From an uncultured Bacillota bacterium (GTDB taxonomy: Bacteria > Bacillota > Clostridia > Peptostreptococcales > Anaerovoracaceae), in NCBI GenBank assembly GCA_949290475.1, contig CASESB010000024.1, positions 1-44,100 of the forward strand: a DNA stretch of 44,100 bases, given 5' to 3'. A model generated the notes under the pieces. It worked only from the letters and a program-made list of their open reading frames with translations. It did not search any database and was not told the origin of the DNA. Positions 17,313-27,769 of the stretch are shown here, in pieces (position 1 is the first letter of the stretch; each line of letters opens with the position of its first letter). Both the position numbers and the translations under genes were made by a program.

Positions 17313-17356
17313 GGTCTGATTTAAAAAGGTGTACCTTTGCGAAAATCAGGCCTTTT
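17313..17356 (+). terminator. First terminator after recF
   Basis: GGTCTGATTT pairs with AAATCAGGCC (10 bp, one G-U), with an internal AGGT/ACCT hairpin, followed by TTTT. Confidence 0.7.
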
Positions 17357-17362
17357 AACATG

Positions 17363-17390
17363 AAAAAACGCTTATTTAAGCGTCTTTTTT
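17363..17390 (+). terminator. Second terminator after recF
   Basis: ACGCTTA-TT-TAAGCGT stem preceded by an A-run and followed by CTTTTTT, a classical intrinsic terminator usable in both directions. Confidence 0.85.
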
Positions 17391-17428
17391 ATTACTCGTA
17401 AAGATTTAAGTCAAAACAGCATTAAAAT

Positions 17429-17457
17429 TTGTAAAAAGCGAATATATATGGTATAAT
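17429..17457 (+). promoter_or_regulatory. Sigma-A promoter of gyrB-gyrA
   Basis: TTGTAA (17429-17434), 17-bp spacer, perfect TATAAT (17452-17457). Together with the terminators it separates the gyrase genes from the dnaA-recF unit. Confidence 0.8.
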
Positions 17458-17467
17458 TAACCGTTAA

Positions 17468-19417
<1,950 letters not shown>

Positions 19418-19435
19418 AGAGAGGATATTTGATTT

Positions 19436-21961
19436 ATGGCAAATTTGATAGAAGATCAGAAGATGATCCAGCACGAGATCCATGACGAGATGAAAAACTC
19501 GTATATAGATTACGCCATGAGCGTTATCGTCAGCCGTGCGCTTCCGGATGTGCGTGACGGACTTAAGCCCGTGCACAGGAGGATACTTTACGGCATGAGC
19601 AGCCTCGGCATAACGCCGGATAAGCCTTTCAAGAAATCAGCCCGTATAGTCGGCGAGGTAATGGGTAAATATCACCCTCACGGAGACAGCTCGATATACG
19701 ACGCCATGGTAAGGCTGGCTCAGGATTTTTCGACGAGATATCTGCTGGTAGACGGGCACGGTAACTTCGGCTCAGTAGACGGTGACGGCGCCGCCGCCAT
19801 GCGTTATACGGAGGCCAGGATGTCGCCGTTCTCGCTGGAGATGATAAGGGATATCGACAAGGATACGGTCGATTTCATGCCTAACTTCGACGAGGAGGAA
19901 AAGGAGCCGGTAGTGCTGCCGGCAAGGTTCCCGAACCTGCTCGTAAACGGCAGCAACGGTATAGCGGTAGGAATGGCTACGTCCATACCTCCGCACAATC
20001 TCAGAGAAGTTATAGACGCCACGGTGAAGATGATAGATGACGAGGACTGCACCGTTGACGATCTCATAGATATAGTCAAGGGGCCGGATTTTCCTACCGG
20101 CGCTCAGATCCTCGGCAAGAAGGGAGCAAGAGAGGCCTACAGAACAGGTCAGGGCAAGGTGACTGTAAGAGCCGTCGCCAATATAGAGGAGACAGACCGC
20201 GGTCGCTCGCAGATCATCATAAGCGAGATCCCGTTCCAGGTGAACAAGGCCAGACTCCTGGAGAAGATAGGCGAGCTTGTCAAGGACAAGAGGATAGACG
20301 GCATTTCGGCCATAAGGGACGAGTCGAACAGGACCGGCATGCGCATAGTTATCGAGCTGAAGAAGGACGCCAACCCGAGGATAACTCTCAACAGGCTCTA
20401 TAAGCATACGCAGCTTCAGGACAATTACAGCATGATCATGATCGCCCTGGTGGACGGTCAGCCGAGACTGCTCAACCTTTACGAGATACTCGAGGAATAC
20501 CTCAAGCACCAGAAGGATGTGGTGACGAGAAGGACGCGCTTCGATCTCGATAAGGCCGAGGCCAGAGCCCATATACTGGAAGGTCTGAGGATAGCTCTCG
20601 ACAACATCGACGAGATAATAAAGATAATAAGATCCAGCTACAACGACGCTAAGGAAAAGCTGATGGACAGGTTCGGACTTTCGGAGATCCAGGCGCAGGC
20701 GATACTCGACATGAGGCTCGCCAGACTGCAGGGACTGGAACGCGAAAAGATAGAAAACGAATATGCCGAGCTGCAGAAGAAGATAGCTTACTACAAGAGT
20801 CTGCTGGCCGATGAAAAGCTGCTGATGGGCGTCGTAAAGGATGAGCTGCTGGAGATAAGGGAAAAATACGGTGACGACAGGAGGACGAAGATTGTAGCCG
20901 ACGCCAGCGAAATGGATGAGGAGGATCTCATCGAAGAAAAGCAGGTGGCCATCACGCTCACGCATCTCGGATACCTCAAGAGGATACCTGCCGATACGTA
21001 CAAGACGCAGAAGAGAGGCGGCAAGGGCATAACGGGTCTGACGACCAGGGAGAACGACTTCGTCAGCGATCTGATCATGACCTCGACGCACGACAATCTG
21101 ATGTTCTTCACTAATACGGGCAAGGTTCACAGGATAAAGGCTTACGAGATCCCGGAGGCGACGAGGACGGCCAAGGGCACTCCGGCCATCAATTTCCTCA
21201 ATCTCATGCAGCGCGAAAGGATAACGGCAGTCATCCCGTTCAGGGATTTCAGAGACGACAAATATCTCATGGCCGTTACCAAGGACGGAACCATCAAGAA
21301 GACCGCTATATCGCAGTTTGACACCAACAGGAAGACGGGGCTGATAGCCATCAACCTCAAGGACGGCGACGAGCTCGTGGACATCAAGCAGACGAGCGGC
21401 AGCGACAACGTGATCATAATAACGAAAAACGGCAAGTGCATATGCTTCTCGGAGGATGACGTCAGACCTATGGGAAGGATCGCCGGCGTCGTACGGGCCA
21501 TTAAGCTCGAGGATGACGATGAGGTCATCGCCATGGAGCTTGTACAGCCGCACGAGGAGCTGCTGGTGGTTACGAGCAAGGGCTACGGCAAGAGGACGCC
21601 GGTCAAGGATTACAAGATCCAGGCCAGAGGCGGCAAGGGTCTGCTGACGTACGACAAGAGCAAGTTCAACAAGACGGGCGAGCTGGTAGGCGCGCTGATC
21701 GTCGACGATGACGATGAGGTCCTGCTCATAAATTCCGAGGGCACGATCATCAGGATCAAGGCTGCCGACGTATCGAAGCTGGGCAGAGCGACGCAGGGCG
21801 TCAAGATAATGCGTGCCGACGATGACGTCAACATCATTTCCATAGCCAGAGTCATCAGAGAAGAGGAGCATGAGAAGGACGTCAAGCTGGCCAAGAAGAA
21901 AAAAGCCGAAAAGAAAAAGGAAGATGAAGACGGCAGCGAGCAGACGAAAATGAAGTTATAG
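19436..21961 (+). CDS. gyrA: DNA gyrase subunit A
   Basis: This 841-residue protein has [21 protein letters not shown] near the N-terminus and the catalytic Tyr in MRYTEARM. The quinolone-determining segment reads [10 protein letters not shown], which keeps Ser and Asp at the positions equivalent to E. coli 83 and 87. The C-terminal beta-pinwheel carries the gyrase-specific GyrA box QKRGGKG near residue 525, which distinguishes it from ParC. The last 30 residues are a Lys/Glu-rich tail. It starts 18 bases after gyrB. Confidence 0.97.
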   Translation: MANLIEDQKMIQHEIHDEMKNSYIDYAMSVIVSRALPDVRDGLKPVHRRILYGMSSLGITPDKPFKKSARIVGEVMGKYHPHGDSSIYDAMVRLAQDFSTRYLLVDGHGNFGSVDGDGAAAMRYTEARMSPFSLEMIRDIDKDTVDFMPNFDEEEKEPVVLPARFPNLLVNGSNGIAVGMATSIPPHNLREVIDATVKMIDDEDCTVDDLIDIVKGPDFPTGAQILGKKGAREAYRTGQGKVTVRAVANIEETDRGRSQIIISEIPFQVNKARLLEKIGELVKDKRIDGISAIRDESNRTGMRIVIELKKDANPRITLNRLYKHTQLQDNYSMIMIALVDGQPRLLNLYEILEEYLKHQKDVVTRRTRFDLDKAEARAHILEGLRIALDNIDEIIKIIRSSYNDAKEKLMDRFGLSEIQAQAILDMRLARLQGLEREKIENEYAELQKKIAYYKSLLADEKLLMGVVKDELLEIREKYGDDRRTKIVADASEMDEEDLIEEKQVAITLTHLGYLKRIPADTYKTQKRGGKGITGLTTRENDFVSDLIMTSTHDNLMFFTNTGKVHRIKAYEIPEATRTAKGTPAINFLNLMQRERITAVIPFRDFRDDKYLMAVTKDGTIKKTAISQFDTNRKTGLIAINLKDGDELVDIKQTSGSDNVIIITKNGKCICFSEDDVRPMGRIAGVVRAIKLEDDDEVIAMELVQPHEELLVVTSKGYGKRTPVKDYKIQARGGKGLLTYDKSKFNKTGELVGALIVDDDDEVLLINSEGTIIRIKAADVSKLGRATQGVKIMRADDDVNIISIARVIREEEHEKDVKLAKKKKAEKKKEDEDGSEQTKMKL

Positions 21962-21980
21962 GCATAATAAAGGAGAGATC

Positions 21981-22961
21981 ATGAAACGCGTTTTTTCAGG
22001 CGTACAGCCTACAGGAAATATACATCTGGGAAATTATCTGGGAGCGCTGAAGCAGTTCGTAGAGCTTCAGGAGGAAAACGAATGTATCTACTGCATCGTA
22101 GACCTGCACTCCATAACGGTGCCGCAGGATCCCGCGGAGCTGAGGAAGCATATACTCGACGTTGCAGCCCTCTACCTTTCGGTAGGCGTCGATCCGAAGA
22201 AATCCATAGTCTTCGTGCAGTCGGACGTGAGCGGACACGCTGAGCTCTCGTGGATACTTACCTGTAATTCCTATACGGGAGAGCTTTCGAGGATGACGCA
22301 GTTCAAGGATAAGAGCAGAGGCAAGGAATCTGCGCCGGCGGGGCTGTTCATGTATCCGGTGCTGATGGCGGCCGATATACTGCTCTACGATACGGACATA
22401 GTTCCCGTGGGCAACGACCAGAAGCAGCATATAGAGCTCTGCCGCGATATCGCTATCAGGGTAAACAATAAATACAAGAAAACGTTCGTCGTTCCGGAGG
22501 GTCGTTTCCTCAAGGAGGGCGCGCGTATAATGGCGCTCGACGATCCGACGAAGAAGATGAGCAAGAGCGCCGAAAACATCCACAGCAGGATATCGCTGCT
22601 CGACGAGGACGGCAAGATAAAGAAGTCTATCATGAGAGCGACGACAGACTCCGACGGTGAGATAAGATTCGATCCGGAGAACAAGCCGGGCGTCAGCAAT
22701 CTGCTCAACATATACAGCGTGCTGACAGGCAAGAGCGTCGATGAAGTGGTTGCCGCCTTTGCCGGACACGGATACGGAGATTTCAAAAAGGAGCTCGTGG
22801 AGATCACGAAGGAAGCGCTGCTGCCGATAAAGCAGAATTTCAACGAGATCAGAGAATCGGACGAGCTCAAGGCCATCCTGCGCGACGGCGCTGAAAAAGC
22901 CGGAGCCATCGCCGAGAAAACGATGAAGCGGGTCAAGGATAATTTCGGGCTGGGATACTGA
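21981..22961 (+). CDS. trpS: Tryptophanyl-tRNA synthetase
   Basis: This 326-residue class I synthetase has the HIGH-like motif in SGVQPTGNIHLGNYLGAL at the N-terminus and KMSKS (DPTKKMSKSAENIHS) near residue 195. It charges tRNA-Trp. AAAGGAG lies 5 bases before the ATG, 19 bases after gyrA, so it is probably cotranscribed with the gyrase genes. Tryptophanyl synthetases are often under T-box control; no leader is visible here. Confidence 0.96.
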   Translation: MKRVFSGVQPTGNIHLGNYLGALKQFVELQEENECIYCIVDLHSITVPQDPAELRKHILDVAALYLSVGVDPKKSIVFVQSDVSGHAELSWILTCNSYTGELSRMTQFKDKSRGKESAPAGLFMYPVLMAADILLYDTDIVPVGNDQKQHIELCRDIAIRVNNKYKKTFVVPEGRFLKEGARIMALDDPTKKMSKSAENIHSRISLLDEDGKIKKSIMRATTDSDGEIRFDPENKPGVSNLLNIYSVLTGKSVDEVVAAFAGHGYGDFKKELVEITKEALLPIKQNFNEIRESDELKAILRDGAEKAGAIAEKTMKRVKDNFGLGY

Positions 22962-22980
22962 TCGCAGCGCCGGTAAATAA

Positions 22981-23013
22981 AGCGCCGGGATTCACAATGG
23001 AATCCCGGCGCTT
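22981..23013. terminator. Bidirectional terminator between trpS and the convergent lipoprotein gene
   Basis: Perfect stem AGCGCCGGGATTC / GAATCCCGGCGCT with a 6-base loop, flanked by AAA and TTT runs. It can serve both convergent genes. Confidence 0.8.
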
Positions 23014-23097
23014 TGCTGTACCGTCATATTATTGTCTTTGCTGTCTCTGCGAGTGTGATCCGTAAGCTGCGCTTCGGTCACGGCCGCCTGTAGCGGT

Positions 23098-23496
23098 TTA
23101 ATAATCCTCGCTGAACAGCTCAGTGCCGGCGGCGTCCTCATAGATGACCCTTACGGTGATATCATCGATGCCGGAGCCTTCTTCAAGCGTATCTGCTACG
23201 CCCTCGAATGTGGATGCCATGGACTCCATAGCGCTTTCGAGCTCAGGCTTCATGAGATCGGCAGTGGCCTGATCAAAGGTCTGCGAATAAGTATAGGTGT
23301 AGGTGAGCGTGTTGTCTGTCACATCGACGGTCATGCCGCTCGTGGACAGTGCTTCTATCGAAGCCTTTGCATCTTCATCGCTGTTTATGTACTCCTCCAG
23401 TGTGGCCGGGCCGCCGCATGCGGAAAACATCAGGGCCATTGCCAAAAGCAGCGAAACAACTATACCGGACGTCAGGATTTTCTTTAAATTATTCAT
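23098..23496 (-). CDS. DUF4854-like small lipoprotein
   Basis: The 132-residue protein has a signal peptide (MNNLKKILTSGIVVSLLLAM) ending in the lipobox FSAC, so the mature N-terminus is a lipid-modified Cys. The exported part is acidic: PATLEEYINSDEDAKASI, then TVDVTDNTLTYTYTYSQTF, a pattern seen in Clostridia proteins annotated DUF4854. The function is unknown. It is 36 bases downstream of plsC and may be its operon partner. Confidence 0.8.
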   Translation of the reverse strand: MNNLKKILTSGIVVSLLLAMALMFSACGGPATLEEYINSDEDAKASIEALSTSGMTVDVTDNTLTYTYTYSQTFDQATADLMKPELESAMESMASTFEGVADTLEEGSGIDDITVRVIYEDAAGTELFSEDY

Positions 23497-23532
23497 CTCT
23501 TTCTCCTTCTCCTCTGCTTAAAAAATTTATGC

Positions 23533-24294
23533 TCAACGGTCTGCCGCCGTTAATGCCTCTTCGCGCTGGAGCTGTCTGACGCCGTCTACGACTGTTTTCT
23601 CGACGATGTCGTTGAGCTCCTTTTCCTCCTGCTTGGTGAGATTCTTCGTCTCGATCGGCTCGTGGACGAGGATGTCGATTTTGGCTCCCTTGAGGCGACC
23701 CTCCTCCTCGAACATCCTGTAGCTGCCGTTTATGGAAACCGGGATTATGGGAACGCCCGGCTTCGTCGCCAGCTTCAGCGATCCGCGGTGAAACCTGCCC
23801 GGATCGGGGCCGAGGCTTCTGGTACCCTCGGGGAATATCACGAGCGAAAATCCCTGCTTTATGTACTCTATGCCTTCGTTTATGGCTTTCATCGAAGCGC
23901 GCGGGTCGTCGCGCTTTATCAGCACGCTGCGTATCCTCACGATCCATTCGCCGTAAAACGGAAGGCGGGCCAGGTTTTCTCTGGCTACGAACCCGAACTG
24001 GAATTTCCTAAAAGCCGTGAAATACGAGAAGATATCGGCGTACCCCTGATGATTGCCGACAAATACCACCGGACCCTTGTCGGGAAGGTTCTCGAGGCCG
24101 TGCACGTTGACGGTGCTGCCGAAGGCCTCCATGATCATCGGACCCCAGCTCGAAGTCGCCTTCAGTATATATTCTCGCTCTTTTTCAAAATCGCCGGCAG
24201 CCCGGGCGTTTTCTATGGCCGCCTTATACGGCTGCATGCGCTTCAGCGTCTTCAGAAATTTGATCGCTCCCGGTATGTTTGCGAATATCTTCAT
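23533..24294 (-). CDS. plsC: 1-acyl-sn-glycerol-3-phosphate acyltransferase (PlsC family)
   Basis: This 253-residue protein has the catalytic NHxxxxD box as NHQGYAD at about residues 80-86, the FPEGTRSLG block near 155 and PIIPVSINGSYRMF near 185. Family members acylate lysophosphatidate in phospholipid synthesis. An extension of about 60 residues at the N-terminus, with Lys/Arg and Trp-rich stretches and no clear hydrophobic anchor, precedes the acyltransferase core. Paralogues with other acyl acceptors exist, so the substrate is inferred. Confidence 0.88.
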   Translation of the reverse strand: MKIFANIPGAIKFLKTLKRMQPYKAAIENARAAGDFEKEREYILKATSSWGPMIMEAFGSTVNVHGLENLPDKGPVVFVGNHQGYADIFSYFTAFRKFQFGFVARENLARLPFYGEWIVRIRSVLIKRDDPRASMKAINEGIEYIKQGFSLVIFPEGTRSLGPDPGRFHRGSLKLATKPGVPIIPVSINGSYRMFEEEGRLKGAKIDILVHEPIETKNLTKQEEKELNDIVEKTVVDGVRQLQREEALTAADR

Positions 24295-24343
24295 TAATTT
24301 CCCCCTGAGGATAAAATAAAAGATCTTTTCTGTTAACGGCTAT

Positions 24344-24352
24344 ATTATATCA
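24344..24352 (-). promoter_or_regulatory. Extended -10 promoter of plsC
   Basis: Minus strand TGATATAAT, an extended -10 element, about 50 bases upstream of the plsC ATG. No good -35 was found. Confidence 0.5.
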
Positions 24353-24410
24353 CATGGCGCCAAAGTATGATACAATACCAGAGTAGAAAAATGTAAAAAG
24401 GATATTAAAT

Positions 24411-25064
24411 ATGACGGAAGAAAGAATAACAACGAAAAAAAACACGAGCAGAGCAAGGTTCGTCGTAATGGCAGCCGGAGTGCTGGCCTTTGCGGCCGTA
24501 GCGGCAGCGGTGATGTGCGGCGCGACGGAGGGCTTTGACGACGGTGTGAGATTTTTTTTCTATGATCTGAGAAGCGAGACGCTGACGGTCATCGCCAGGA
24601 TAATAACGTATATGGGGAACTGGCAGTCGATAGTGGCGCTGTGCCTGATACTGCTGATAATAAAACCGACGCGAATAAAGTACGGGATTCCGGTTTCGGC
24701 AGCGGCGCTGTTCGTGACGATCGCCAACAAGGTGATAAAAATGATCGCGGAAAGGCCGCGTCCGGACGAAATATACAGGCTCATAGAAGAGGACGGCTTT
24801 TCGTTTGCCAGCGGGCATGCCATAACCAGCATGTGCGTGTTCGGACTGCTCATATACCTGGTAAGAAGGAATTTTCAAAATCGCGCCGCGGCCAATGTGC
24901 TGACAGTCGTGCTGCTGATACCGGCGCTGACGATAGGCGTCAGCAGGATATACCTCGGTGTCCACTACCCTACGGATGTGCTGGCCGGCTGGTGTCTGGC
25001 CATCGCCGTCATCGCAGCGGTCGCAGAGATTACGGAACGCCTGCGCGAACGCCGAAAGGCTTGA
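24411..25064 (+). CDS. PAP2-family membrane phosphatase
   Basis: This 217-residue membrane protein has the three acid-phosphatase motifs: KMIAERPRP (Kx6RP) near residue 107, FASGHA (SGH) near residue 129, and SRIYLGVHYPTD (SRx5HxxxD) near 181. The hydrophobic segments fit about five or six helices. Candidate substrates are undecaprenyl pyrophosphate, phosphatidate or phosphatidylglycerol phosphate; the motifs do not tell them apart. It is divergent from plsC, which might hint at lipid metabolism. The stop codon lies in the loop of a long hairpin. Confidence 0.9.
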   Translation: MTEERITTKKNTSRARFVVMAAGVLAFAAVAAAVMCGATEGFDDGVRFFFYDLRSETLTVIARIITYMGNWQSIVALCLILLIIKPTRIKYGIPVSAAALFVTIANKVIKMIAERPRPDEIYRLIEEDGFSFASGHAITSMCVFGLLIYLVRRNFQNRAAANVLTVVLLIPALTIGVSRIYLGVHYPTDVLAGWCLAIAVIAAVAEITERLRERRKA

Positions 25065-25080
25065 GCCTTCCGGCGTTCGC
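25045..25080. terminator. Long hairpin around the PAP2 stop codon
   Basis: GCGAACGCCGAAAGGC pairs with GCCTTCCGGCGTTCGC at 15 of 16 positions, with the loop TTGA containing the stop. There is no U-tract, so factor-assisted termination or mRNA protection is equally possible. Confidence 0.5.
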
Positions 25081-25147
25081 AGAAGCTAAAGGACGAGTTA
25101 TAATAGATTAAGACTTAATTAAGCGAGACTTGATTCGCAAGTACAGT

Positions 25148-25690
25148 TCAAGCCGTTACGGCAGGCCTGTCGAAAAATATGCTCTTTGATGATACGGAGA
25201 GCGGGATACCGAAGCAGACCGCCACCGTTTCCGGGAAGATACCGATGCGCAGGGCGGCTTTTCCTGCGGAAAAGAGCACGCGGTTGTCGATCCTGTTGTC
25301 GGCGGCTACGGAGACGGCCGAGCCGATAGCGATGCCCAGATCGACCGCATTGAACGCGCATTGCGCTCCGGCCTTTACGGAAGCGGCGCAGTTGCCGAAT
25401 CCACAGAGGCCGCAGTTCGTAAGTCCTCTCGGCGCATTGCCCATGCCGATGAAGACTACGCAGGGACATGCGTCTACATTTCCGGCGTCCCTGATATAAA
25501 AGTCTTCGCCCGTCTCCGCGCCGATATCGCGCATGGCGGCGGACAGCCTGTCTTTTTCGTCGCCGTCAACGATCAGGACTTCTATATTGTCTACGCCGCG
25601 GCCCTTGGGTGCGGTCACCGCCGCCGCGAGCATCTGTTTCGCTGTTCTCATGATAACGTCGTTTGTGATGTCTTCTCTCGTGTAAATCAT
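25148..25690 (-). CDS. DUF2148 ferredoxin-domain protein
   Basis: This 180-residue protein carries a Cys cluster NCGLCGFGNCAAS near residues 92-104, plus an earlier Cys pair (DACPCVVF) and a later single Cys (QCAFN). This matches DUF2148, a family annotated as ferredoxin-domain containing and likely to bind an Fe-S cluster. The ATG is 6 bases after a GGGAGG site. The biochemical role is not known. The gene is convergent with the PAP2 gene and 60 bases downstream of the shikimate-kinase-like gene. Confidence 0.85.
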   Translation of the reverse strand: MIYTREDITNDVIMRTAKQMLAAAVTAPKGRGVDNIEVLIVDGDEKDRLSAAMRDIGAETGEDFYIRDAGNVDACPCVVFIGMGNAPRGLTNCGLCGFGNCAASVKAGAQCAFNAVDLGIAIGSAVSVAADNRIDNRVLFSAGKAALRIGIFPETVAVCFGIPLSVSSKSIFFDRPAVTA

Positions 25691-25750
25691 AATATTTCCT
25701 CCCGCTTGTAAAGTGATGTTAAATTTTCGGATCCGTTGCCGGTGCAGCTG

Positions 25751-26230
25751 TCAGTCACGAACGATACCGCTTGTTACGAGCATCCGGCGCTGCCTTTCGT
25801 GAAGCTCCGCGAAGGCGCGTTTTTTCGAGGCCTCGTCTCCGAAGTGCATGAAGGCGTGCGGCGAGTCCGTTACAGCGGCGGCGTTTTCCCACAGCTGCTG
25901 CAGGCTCATATCGCCGCCGACGAACACGAGCCGGTGCGCAGTCAGGATCTCGCGCGACATTTCGTCGTTGAGAACGCCGTCGCCGCAGCATACGACCAGG
26001 CCTTCGTCGGGAACTCGTTTTGTCAGCTCGCGCAGAACCTCATATTCCCTGTTTCTGTATTCGTGCTCGCCCATGGTCATGCAGATGCGCATGACTGAGC
26101 GTCCGTCGCGCCTTTTGATCTCCTCGTCAAGGGAGACGATGGCAGCACCGCTCTCCTTTGCCAGCCTTTCGGCAGTCGTTCGTATGGGTGCGCCGAAGTA
26201 GCCCGTCACAAAAATTATCTCCTTAGCCAT
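25751..26230 (-). CDS. Shikimate-kinase-like protein with degenerate P-loop
   Basis: This protein of about 159 residues starts at MAKEIIFVTGYFG; AAAGG precedes it, and an in-frame start 39 codons upstream gives an unrelated basic extension. The fold is recognisable: LDEEIKRRDGRSVMRICMTM, then GEHEYRNREYEVLRELTKR and VVCCGDGVL correspond to the shikimate kinase DxxI, GE-FR-E and GGG segments. The Walker A loop reads GYFGAPIRTT, with Pro-Ile-Arg where an active enzyme has Gly-Lys. Aromatic biosynthesis genes are not nearby. It may bind a nucleotide differently or not at all. Confidence 0.75.
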   Translation of the reverse strand: MAKEIIFVTGYFGAPIRTTAERLAKESGAAIVSLDEEIKRRDGRSVMRICMTMGEHEYRNREYEVLRELTKRVPDEGLVVCCGDGVLNDEMSREILTAHRLVFVGGDMSLQQLWENAAAVTDSPHAFMHFGDEASKKRAFAELHERQRRMLVTSGIVRD

Positions 26231-26314
26231 TGCAGATCCTTTCACGGCCTTGCGGCCCTCCCGGCTTTCTTTGCGGCAAGCCTGACTACAGACTTTATAA
26301 AGACGGCCGGATTT

Positions 26315-26322
26315 GATATAAT
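26315..26322 (+). promoter_or_regulatory. Extended -10 promoter of the nucleotidyltransferase gene
   Basis: TGATATAAT (TATAAT at 26317-26322), about 57 bases before the ATG; the -35 region is poor. Confidence 0.5.
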
Positions 26323-26379
26323 CATTAAAGATATTTCTATGATACAACCAACGGAAGAAAAAGAAAAGGGAACAATAAT

Positions 26380-27309
26380 ATGATCAACAGAGAAAAACCG
26401 ACATTGATAATCATGGCTGCCGGCATGGGTTCCAGATACGGCGGGCTCAAGCAGGTGGACAGGATAACGGACGCAGGCGAGATAATCCTGGATTTCTCCC
26501 TTTACGACGCGATGATGGCGGGCTTCGGCAGAGCTGTGTTCGTCATCAAGGAGGAGCACCGCGAGCTTTTCAGAGAGCTGGTCGATGAGCGGGCGGGCAG
26601 GTTCATGGAGACAGAATACGCCTATCAGAAGCTCGACGACATCCCGGAGGGCGTTAAAATCCCGGACGGGCGTGAAAAGCCGTGGGGTACGGGACATGCC
26701 GTTTTGGCCTGCAGGGAGCTGATAAAGGGGCCGTTTGCAGTCATAAATGCCGACGACTATTACGGGCCGGGCGGATTCACGGCGATATACGATTATCTGA
26801 CGACGCACGAGGACGGCGACAAATACGATTACTGCATGATCGGCTACAGGCTTGAGAATACGGTGACCGAAAACGGACACGTGGCTCGCGGCGTCTGCGA
26901 TATAGACGACAGCGGTTATCTCAGAAAGGTGACCGAGAGAACGAAGATCATGAAAAGAAACGGGGGCATCGCCTACACCGAGGACGACGGCGAAACGTGG
27001 ACAGAGCTGCCGGAAAACACGGTAGTCTCCATGAACTTCTGGGGATTTTCACACAGCATGATGAAGGAGCTGGAGAAGGGTCTGCCGGAGTTCTTTAAAA
27101 ATGTCGTGCCGGGCAATCCGCTCAAGGGCGAATACTATCTTCCTGCTGCCGCCGACAGGCTGATACAGGAGGGAAAGGCGCAGGTGAAGGTGCTGACGTC
27201 TGCTGACAGATGGTACGGAGTCACATATAAGGAGGACAGAGAGGACGTAAAAAATGCTCTCGAAGCCATGAAGGACAAGGGCATGTATCCTGAAAAGCTG
27301 TGGAAATAG
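26380..27309 (+). CDS. Nucleotidyltransferase of the sugar-phosphate NTP-transferase fold
   Basis: This 309-residue protein has the family loop MAAGMGSRYGGLKQVD at about residues 11-26 (AAGxGxRxxxxKQ). The active-site Asp pair lies in AVINADDYYG, near residues 122-131, and the GTGHAVLAC block near 102. The family transfers a nucleotidyl group to a sugar phosphate or a related alcohol phosphate. The C-terminal part (RWYGVTYKEDREDVKNALEAM) resembles proteins often labelled only as nucleotidyltransferase in gut Clostridia and Bacteroides. The substrate is unknown and no polysaccharide genes adjoin. Confidence 0.85.
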   Translation: MINREKPTLIIMAAGMGSRYGGLKQVDRITDAGEIILDFSLYDAMMAGFGRAVFVIKEEHRELFRELVDERAGRFMETEYAYQKLDDIPEGVKIPDGREKPWGTGHAVLACRELIKGPFAVINADDYYGPGGFTAIYDYLTTHEDGDKYDYCMIGYRLENTVTENGHVARGVCDIDDSGYLRKVTERTKIMKRNGGIAYTEDDGETWTELPENTVVSMNFWGFSHSMMKELEKGLPEFFKNVVPGNPLKGEYYLPAAADRLIQEGKAQVKVLTSADRWYGVTYKEDREDVKNALEAMKDKGMYPEKLWK

Positions 27310-27321
27310 AGATATAAAAAA

Positions 27322-27357
27322 GCCGGCACAGGGGTTGACATGACTGCCTGTGCCGGT
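27322..27357 (+). terminator. Hairpin after the nucleotidyltransferase gene
   Basis: GCCGGCACAGG pairs with CCTGTGCCGGT at 27347-27357. The right arm is also part of the first tandem repeat unit. U-tract weak. Confidence 0.5.
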
Positions 27358-27457
27358 CTGTGTTGGCCGGATATGCCGGCTTGTGCATGCCGATCTGTAC
27401 TGGCCGGATGTGCCGACTTGTGCATGCCGGCCTGTGTTGGTCGGATGTGCCGACTTG
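27345..27457. repeat. Three tandem 37-39 bp GC-rich repeats
   Basis: Units lie at 27345-27383, 27384-27420 and 27421-27457. The core reads TGCATGCCG-TCTGTACTGG-CCGGATGTGCCGACTTG, with a few differences per unit. Short CCGG/GCCGAC stretches make each unit partly self-complementary. No coding function is seen. Confidence 0.85.
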
Positions 27458-27499
27458 ATAATATTTGCTGATTTACTGCGATTTTTAACACAATAGCGG

Positions 27500-27701
27500 C
27501 TTTTCGGGCTTCGCATCAGCGGTCATTTGTTAATATATTTCGATTTCCTTGAGATATTAACAAGTTTCAGCGCTATCAGAGTCGGATTAGTGTTAAAAAC
27601 AGACTGATATCATCCATTTATTCTCAACTGCTCTTCGCGAAGAGCGTCGGCAGAGCCGATATTTGTTAAAATTTCAACTTTATTGATCTTTTTTAACAAC
27701 T
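27500..27701. repeat. Diverged repeat array; last unit matches an inverted copy at the right window end
   Basis: This is a non-coding stretch. Three diverged units share a core like GCAGAGCCGATATTTGTTAAAA, with TGTTAA at 27528, 27591 and 27664. The last 83 bp (27619-27701) align without gaps to the minus strand of 44002-44084 at about 67 of 83 positions. The remaining gap 27458-27769 shows no gene. Confidence 0.75.
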
Positions 27702-27769
27702 GCGCTGCAAGCGCACCGGTTGCTAAGAAGACATTACCTCGCATCGAGCGATCGACCTGCGGCGTTTTG

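Noticed and set aside
19772..21871. 699-residue open frame antisense to gyrA
   Set aside because: It mirrors the codon bias of gyrA, has no family motif and no ribosome site; gyrA motifs are unequivocal on the plus strand.
27345..27457. Possible CRISPR array
   Set aside because: The units adjoin with no unique spacers and no cas genes are near, so this is a plain tandem repeat.
27049..27516. Open frame with RPTQTG-like amino-acid repeats on the minus strand
   Set aside because: The repeats come from the 37-bp DNA repeats; most of the frame is antisense to the nucleotidyltransferase gene and there is no ribosome site.
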